Source: Trifolium pratense (lineage: Eukaryota > Streptophyta > Magnoliopsida > Fabales > Fabaceae). From it: a DNA stretch of 64,000 nucleotides. This document shows positions 58,208 to 64,000 of the stretch, piece after piece. The position numbers were made by a program, and so were the translations under genes. The notes below the pieces were generated by a model. That model saw only the letters and a program-made list of their open reading frames with translations, was not told the DNA's origin and did no database searches. Location of the stretch: NCBI RefSeq assembly GCF_020283565.1, contig NC_060059.1:1247501-1311500 (forward strand), in the 5' to 3' direction. Numbering within the stretch: position 1 is the stretch's first letter; each line of letters begins with the position of its first letter.

Positions 58208-58334
58208 TAATTTTGATTTTTGAGAGGAAAAACTATAACTAAAGGATAATATATATATTTTTTTTGATAATAACTAAAGGATAATATTTAGTTATCTTGA
58301 GTTGATTCTTGATTATATATGTTGTTGTGGATGC
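58208..58334. repeat. Right copy of the ~95-bp duplication, with a tail-only insertion
   Basis: It matches 57717-57811 but contains an extra 17-nt T-rich insert at 58253-58269, flanked by an 18-bp repeat ATAACTAAAGGATAATAT (58235-58252 and 58270-58287). The left copy shows the site without the insert. Confidence 0.8.
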
Positions 58335-58604
58335 TTAGATGTATTTTTCGTTGTACTGTGTAATTGAAACAAAATAATTTTATTTAATAAAATATATTAA
58401 AAGGAAGATTTATTAGGTGCTGTTTTTTTTTTCTCCCGTGTAATGCTTGTGTGTACTGTATACTCAAACACTTGTCTTGTGTTGTCTTTGGACTTGTTTT
58501 ATTTTTCATTCATAAAAGCACCGCAGAAGCACAACGTTGGAGGAAGCTGGAATCAGAGTAATTAACGTTGTTGGTGTCGAAATTCCAAGCTCTTATATTC
58601 ATTC

Positions 58605-61067
58605 ATGGCATTGAAACTCAACAACAAATTCAAATTCACTCACACATTCTTCTCCAAACTCCGTTATTCTTCTTCTTCTTCAACTCAATCCGCAGATACC
58701 ATTGTTTCCATCATCACCACCAAAGGACTCACCGCTCCTGAACTCAACAACTTCTCACCTTCACTAACCCCTCACCTCGTCGAGTCCGTCCTCACGCGCC
58801 TCCGCAGTTGGCGTATAGCTCAAACCTTCTTCCATTGGTCTTCCAATCAACCCCATTATCACCACACTCCCTTCACCTTCAATGCTATCGCTTCTATCTT
58901 CTCACGTTCCCATCAAACCCAACCTCTCATAGACCTTGCCAAACACCTTCCCAATTCCTCATGTTCATTCACACCTGGTGCTTTATCTTTCTTCCTTCGT
59001 TGCCTCGGTAATCTTCGCTTGGTTCATGAAGCCAACCACCTGTTCGATGAAATGTCGCTGAAGGGTCTTTGTGTTCCGGATCGTCATTGTTATAATATTT
59101 TGTTAGAGGTTATATCGAAATGTGGGTCGATTGATTTGATGGAGAAGAGGTTGAGTGAAATGAAGGGTTTTGGTTGGGAGTTTGATAAGTACACGCTTAT
59201 GCCGGTTATTGTTACTTATTGCAATGCTCGTAGAATTGATCAGGCTTTGGGTGTTTATAAGGAAATGGAAGAGAAAGGTTGGGTTGATGAAGGTCTTTGT
59301 TCTATGATGGCGTTGTATTTTTCTAAATGGGGTGAGGTTGATAAGGCTTTTGAGTTGGTGGAGAGGATGGGTGAAAATGGAATGAGACTCAGTGAGAAGA
59401 CTTTTTGTGTTTTGATTCATGGTTTTGTCAAGGGGTCGCGGGTTGATAAGGCTCTTCAGCTGTTTGATAAAATGCGCCGGGAGGATGGTTTCACTCCTGA
59501 TGTTTCCTTGTATGATGTTCTCATTGGAGGACTCTGCAAGAATAAGGACGCTGACAGGGCTTTGAGCTTGTTTTACGAGATGAAGGAATCCGGGGTTAGG
59601 CCGGATGCTGGAATATTAACTAAATTGATATCATGTTTTTCGGATAATAAAAGTATGGTTTCTAAGTTACTTGAAGAAATTCCTGAAGGGGAAGAAGACG
59701 AGATAACTCTTGTTTTGATCTACAATGCCCTTTTGACTTGTTATGTGAATGATGGGCTGATGGATGAAGCTTATCGCCTTATTCAAATGATGATTCAAAG
59801 CAAATCTAGTACTGATAATGACGCATCCCAGATGGATGCTTTCTTCAAGATCATCAAGAGATTGGTTTCCCCCAATATCACTTCCTTTGGCATTGTAATT
59901 GATGGCTTACTAAAACATGATCAGTTGGACCTTGCCCTGCGCCTCTTTAATGATATGCGACGATTTGTTGGTAAACCGACTATTTTGGTTTACAACAATC
60001 TGATTGATAGTCTCTGCAAATCCAATAGATTGGAGGAGAGCTATGAGCTCTTGAGAGAGATCAAAGAATTGGGAATTGAACCTACTCATTTCACTTATAA
60101 CTCCATTTATGGATGCATGTGTAAAAGAAAGGATGTCCCGGGGGCGAGCAATATGTTGAAGGAGATGGGTGCGTGTGGACATGGACCATGGATAAAACAT
60201 ACCACCCTTCTTGTGAAAGAGCTATGTGATCACGGGAGGGTGATAGAAGCATGCGAGTTTCTCGATAACATGGTTCAGCAAGGCTTCCTTCCTGATATAG
60301 TTTCGTATTCTGCAGCAATTGGCGGCTTGGTTAACATTCAAGAAGTTGATCATGCAATGAAAATATTCAGGGATTTATGTTCTCGTGGGCACTGTCCGGA
60401 TGTGGTTTGTTTTAATTTGTTGATAAGAGGGCTATGCAAAGCCAACAGATTCTCAGAGGCTGAAAATTTATTCAATGAGCTTGTTGAGAGGGGCCTTTCT
60501 CCCTCAGTTGTCACCTACAATCTGTTTATTGATTATTGGTGCAAAAATGGTTCTGTTGATAAGGCTATGGCGCTTCTTTTCAAAATGTCCAAAGAAGACA
60601 AGGAGCCTAGTATCATTACATACACAACTTTGGTGGATGGGTTATGCAAAGAAGAAAGGCCTGATGATGCTATCTTGCTCTGGAAGGAGATGGAAAGAAA
60701 AGGTTGCCCTCTGAATCGAATCGCTTTCATGGCAATTATTTATGGTCTTTGCAAATGCAATAGACCAACTGATGCGCTTTGTTATTTACGTGAGATGGAA
60801 CAGAAACAAATGAAACCGGCCTCCTTCATTTATATTGCATTGCTAAGTGCTTATGTGTCTGATCTGAATTTGACATCTGCATTTGAAATTTTCAAAGAGA
60901 TGGTTGATTTAGGATTTTTTCCTCACCCCCTTGATAAAAATTACCCCATTGCAGTAGATGCAATACTCAAGTTTTGTAAGGATCAGAGAACATCCTCTAG
61001 CATCCAAGTTCTAATGGAAGAAGGGAAGATTCCATCAGAGTGTGAACTGTTGGAAGTAAAAGGTTAG
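58605..61067 (+). CDS. P-class pentatricopeptide repeat protein, intronless, probably mitochondrial
   Basis: This is a single exon of 820 codons. The N-terminus (MALKLNNKFKFTHTFFSKLR, then a Ser run) is basic and lacks acidic residues, as expected of a mitochondrial presequence. About seventeen 35-residue PPR motifs follow from near residue 155 to 780, for example YNILLEVISKCGSIDLMEKR, FCVLIHGFVKGSRVDKALQL, YDVLIGGLCKNKDADRALSL, VYNNLIDSLCKSNRLEESYE and YTTLVDGLCKEERPDDAILL. No E, DYW or SMR domain follows the repeats, so it is P-class and likely stabilises or helps process organelle RNA and does not edit it. The overall plan resembles the Arabidopsis gene At5g08310, which I suggest without proof. 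The start is the first ATG after a leader with stops in all frames. Confidence 0.92.
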   Translation: MALKLNNKFKFTHTFFSKLRYSSSSSTQSADTIVSIITTKGLTAPELNNFSPSLTPHLVESVLTRLRSWRIAQTFFHWSSNQPHYHHTPFTFNAIASIFSRSHQTQPLIDLAKHLPNSSCSFTPGALSFFLRCLGNLRLVHEANHLFDEMSLKGLCVPDRHCYNILLEVISKCGSIDLMEKRLSEMKGFGWEFDKYTLMPVIVTYCNARRIDQALGVYKEMEEKGWVDEGLCSMMALYFSKWGEVDKAFELVERMGENGMRLSEKTFCVLIHGFVKGSRVDKALQLFDKMRREDGFTPDVSLYDVLIGGLCKNKDADRALSLFYEMKESGVRPDAGILTKLISCFSDNKSMVSKLLEEIPEGEEDEITLVLIYNALLTCYVNDGLMDEAYRLIQMMIQSKSSTDNDASQMDAFFKIIKRLVSPNITSFGIVIDGLLKHDQLDLALRLFNDMRRFVGKPTILVYNNLIDSLCKSNRLEESYELLREIKELGIEPTHFTYNSIYGCMCKRKDVPGASNMLKEMGACGHGPWIKHTTLLVKELCDHGRVIEACEFLDNMVQQGFLPDIVSYSAAIGGLVNIQEVDHAMKIFRDLCSRGHCPDVVCFNLLIRGLCKANRFSEAENLFNELVERGLSPSVVTYNLFIDYWCKNGSVDKAMALLFKMSKEDKEPSIITYTTLVDGLCKEERPDDAILLWKEMERKGCPLNRIAFMAIIYGLCKCNRPTDALCYLREMEQKQMKPASFIYIALLSAYVSDLNLTSAFEIFKEMVDLGFFPHPLDKNYPIAVDAILKFCKDQRTSSSIQVLMEEGKIPSECELLEVKG

Positions 61068-62361
61068 TCAAAGGGAGTCGGCCATTTTCTGCGATTGCTA
61101 GAGTAAGTAAATGTTACATATCAAATTGATGCGTTTAGCATAGAAACAAATGTACAGAAAAACACATTTGTTACACTCCACTGATATTTTGGCTACAAGG
61201 AGAATGTGAGCTCTGGAATTAATCAAGTTTTATATCACTTGTCAGTTGTCAAGTTGATAGTTGGAAGTAGTCAAAGGGGCAGGGGGAATAAGTGCATGGA
61301 TTGGTTTCAGAATACTAAAAAGGATCTGAAAAAATGGATACACAATTCGCGGCCACACACCCTCTTCATTCCATTCAAGTTTCACTCAAAATCAGTTGTT
61401 ATTTCATCATGGTTAGATCTTTGAAATTGCAACCTCAGGCTCTGCACATGGTCTGATCCCGAGTCACAAGTTTCCCCAAAGTTTGTTTCATAAGATAAAG
61501 AAGTAATCAGGTTTAATTGAATTGCTTTGTCCTTGTGAAAATAAGGTATGCAGATTCTGGATTTGACATGTTCTTTCTTTGTCATTGATATTTTTCCATG
61601 TGATTATTCTGTTGTCTGATTGGCATAGATGTTTAATCAGTCGCGAGTTTTCTTTTAAACATAGAAAAGCATAAAGAATTATAAATCTGATGCACGATTT
61701 GTAGCCAATGATAAAAAAGGATTTTTGATAGTTTGAAATTTTTTATCTTTCATTGTTTTATTTGTTAATCTTCTATTTCGGAGAAGACAGATACATTTTG
61801 TTGAATTTGAAAAGAAGATACTCTAATTAGTTTCTCCTATGATTGATGATAGAACCTTCTACTATATGTTTTGTATGTTTTCATTAAACAAGCTAAGGGC
61901 TAAGAAGATTTGATGTCTCTATGAACTGTGGTCATTGGAGACCATAGGTCTTGGAGTCAAGATTCTTAATTACTTGCTGACTCAATCGAGCTGTAAAATT
62001 GAGATCGAATTTCTGATAGCAGAATGTCTTGGTTTCAATGAAGTGGAAATTTATTATATTGGTATGGTTGGGACATCTAGTCCTTCTCACTGTATTCTTG
62101 TATCTGCGAACAATAAAAATAATGTTTTGCCTAGAATTTTGATGTATTCTGAATAACCTTTCCGCTACTTGATCTATATTCTAACTTAGATCCTCAATTA
62201 TAGTATGTGTCTAAATCTTGAGTATGATTTTATTTTTATATAAAATAAAATAGACTAGGATTCATATCAAGCCATATGAATAGTGACCATCTGCTGATGA
62301 AGTAAAAAATGTTTGGTTGTATATAAATGTTTGTATTTTCAGGGTGCCGGCCTATCGCCTT

Positions 62362-62530
62362 TGTTGGGTTCAAGTGTGAATGATTAAGTCTCACATCGAT
62401 TATGAATGAGTTCAATGTTGGATATACAAGAGAAGTAACCTATATGTTTTTTAGTGGAGATGTGACATCTCCCTCTCTTCTGGTCATGAAGCATTAACCC
62501 GTTGTTTCTCTGTGCGTTCCTCCAAACTCC
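62362..62530. mobile_element. LTR-like remnant
   Basis: TGTTGGGTTCAAGTGTGAAT followed by TAAGTCTCACATCGATTATG resembles the opening of common legume LTRs. No second LTR, primer site or coding region is seen, so a solo or truncated LTR is the best reading. Confidence 0.4.
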
Positions 62531-63240
62531 CCAACAACTATTCACAATGATTACAGAAAAGGGATTGTGCTTTTTACCACTCTTTTGATGTTTGGCTAAT
62601 GACTACCTCGAGAAATCCTCTCATATATTTTTGCAAAGAAATTGGTTATTAGTTTTGCTCTCTAGGTTCATTCAGTTTGAGACAAGCATTTTATTAATGT
62701 TGTAATCTTTTGAAAAATTCATATTTAGAGGGAGGTTGATATTTTTGGCACTGAAGCAATGTCCCTGCTTGCACGTTGTCACTGATATGTTCGAGTTATA
62801 TCATCTTTTGTGTATTGTAGCAAAATTTCTCCCTCAGATTATTCATGATGTTGAGCAAAATTAATTTTCCTTAAGATTATACATGGTGTGCGAGTTTTGA
62901 CTTAATTGAGGAAAAACCAAACACATACCAAGTGATCGAGTATTTCATCTTATCTATTTTAGGAATTTTCACTTAATTATAAACTCCTCCACAAAAAGAC
63001 AAGAGACAACCAAAAACCAGATCATTAAACAATAGTTGAATATTAAATGAAAAAGATAAAATGATTCCATCTATGTATGTCAATGTCAGAAAACCTAGTA
63101 TGTACTGTAACCAGGACATAATACAACAAGAGAGAGATGATAGGGAAATAAAATAAGAAGAAAAAAAATCAATACTTGCCATAAATATAAAAACAAATGG
63201 CAAAGATTATTAAAATATACTACCTTTTGAGGAGAAATTC

Positions 63241-63260
63241 TTAGGTGAGTCCTCACCTAA
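63241..63260. repeat. Short palindrome with 9-bp perfect arms
   Basis: TTAGGTGAG and CTCACCTAA surround a 2-bp centre. It may be one end of a small inverted-repeat element, as the tandem repeat follows directly. Confidence 0.5.
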
Positions 63261-63278
63261 GCATTAATGTTTAGATAC

Positions 63279-63346
63279 AACCAATCACATAATTACAACT
63301 CATTAATTAATTAACCAATCACATAATTACAACTCATTAATTAATT
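63279..63346. repeat. 34-bp tandem repeat, two copies
   Basis: AACCAATCACATAATTACAA and the following 14 bases occur at 63279-63312 and again at 63313-63346. Confidence 0.85.
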
Positions 63347-64000
63347 AAAAAATTACAAGTAATTAATAAAACAAAATCTCTTTAACCAAAGAAAGAAAAA
63401 AATTAACAAAACAAAATCTCTATAAATAAGGAAAGAAACAAAAAAACATACATCTTCACTTTATAATTTATATTTCCACGCTCATTTTTATTTCCTTTAC
63501 ATACCAAGCTTTCTTTTTATTTTTTTATTGATTGAAACCTTGTATTTATATTAATAAGCTAATTCAAATAGTTGATGGTTTATATTTTATTAGTTTTATC
63601 TCATTTTATCTCTGTTATATAATACTTGAAAATAATTACATATTAATTAAACATTTTTTATGACACTTTATATTAATAAGATAATTCAACCGTTAATTTT
63701 ACTAAATAATACAAATTGAATATCTAGCTTATCGACTATAAGTTACCTTATAATTTATACGATATAAGTTTGTTTATCAACTATTCGCTATTTTTTTATC
63801 CAACAAATTCATAATAATTTGGAGTTTTGGACGGTCTCTGAGTTTTCAAAAAGTACAAAAATAATAATGAATAAAAATAAGTTATATTCTTTGGTACCCA
63901 ACTTATATTATTGGTCGCACCACTATTCCATACACAAAATTCTTTGAAATATAAATTATGTAAATATAAGTTAGTATCAAAATATGATAAGACATTATAC

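Larger units (their letters stand above)
61068..64000. other. 3' flank of the PPR gene and repeat-rich intergenic DNA to the window end
   Basis: No gene is supported. It holds a probable LTR-like remnant at 62362-62530 and a 34-bp tandem repeat at 63279-63346. Frames at 61206-61424 and 61935-62156 have no recognisable content. Confidence 0.5.

Noticed and set aside
63279..63346. 34-bp direct repeats as part of a CRISPR or telomeric array
   Set aside because: Only two adjacent copies with no spacer; a simple tandem duplication.

Overview
The window is nuclear DNA from a dicot plant, most likely an IRLC legume such as Medicago, Trifolium or Pisum. That placement is an inference from gene structures, AT-rich introns and intergenic DNA, and the types of SINE and MITE present. 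Genes have GT-AG introns, and nearly every long open frame belongs to a familiar plant family.

Layout. 1-1330 is the 3' end of an anthranilate synthase alpha gene (+). 4214-5391 is prefoldin subunit 5 (-). 8.1-11.4 kb is a 5'-truncated, nonsense-mutated copy of a PRP22/DHX8-type DEAH-box splicing helicase (-). 12.3-13.5 kb is an F-box gene (-). 13.9-17.9 kb is a 4-kb terminal-inverted-repeat element carrying nested SINEs. 19.1-23.3 kb is the intact PRP22 helicase (-), nearly identical to the broken copy. 23.6-24.6 kb is a MULE-like element. 29.9-30.6 kb is a class I TCP transcription factor (-). 33.4-37.6 kb is an array of five ~796-bp units, each a long foldback built from one exon of a SHAQKYF-type MYB gene. 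39.1-41.1 kb is an E2F-associated phosphoprotein (EAPP) homologue (-). 46.3-47.3 kb is a RING-H2 E3 ligase (-). 47.8-52.0 kb is a seven-exon plastid-type PPR gene (+). 53.3-55.0 kb is thioredoxin x (+). 55.6-57.4 kb is an STP-type hexose/H+ symporter (-). 58.6-61.1 kb is an intronless P-class PPR gene (+). The rest is intergenic DNA rich in small transposons. A 50-base assembly gap lies at 32601-32650.

The genes are mostly unrelated housekeeping or regulatory loci (tryptophan synthesis, protein folding, splicing, ubiquitination, organelle RNA processing, plastid redox, sugar import). No operon-like functional grouping is expected or seen.

The most unusual observations are: (1) the five-unit MYB foldback array, which could yield long double-stranded RNA homologous to MYB genes; (2) more than a dozen 'tail-only' insertions, which are 10-24 nt A- or T-rich inserts with mostly 11-20 bp flanking duplications and constant polarity, two with an empty site elsewhere in the window, and some matching the 3' tail of a resident SINE; (3) a segmental duplication of the helicase whose 5' breakpoint carries filler copied from two nearby sequences; (4) a small transposon sitting exactly between two copies of a ~95-bp flanking duplication. 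All identifications come from reading the sequence; no database search was run.
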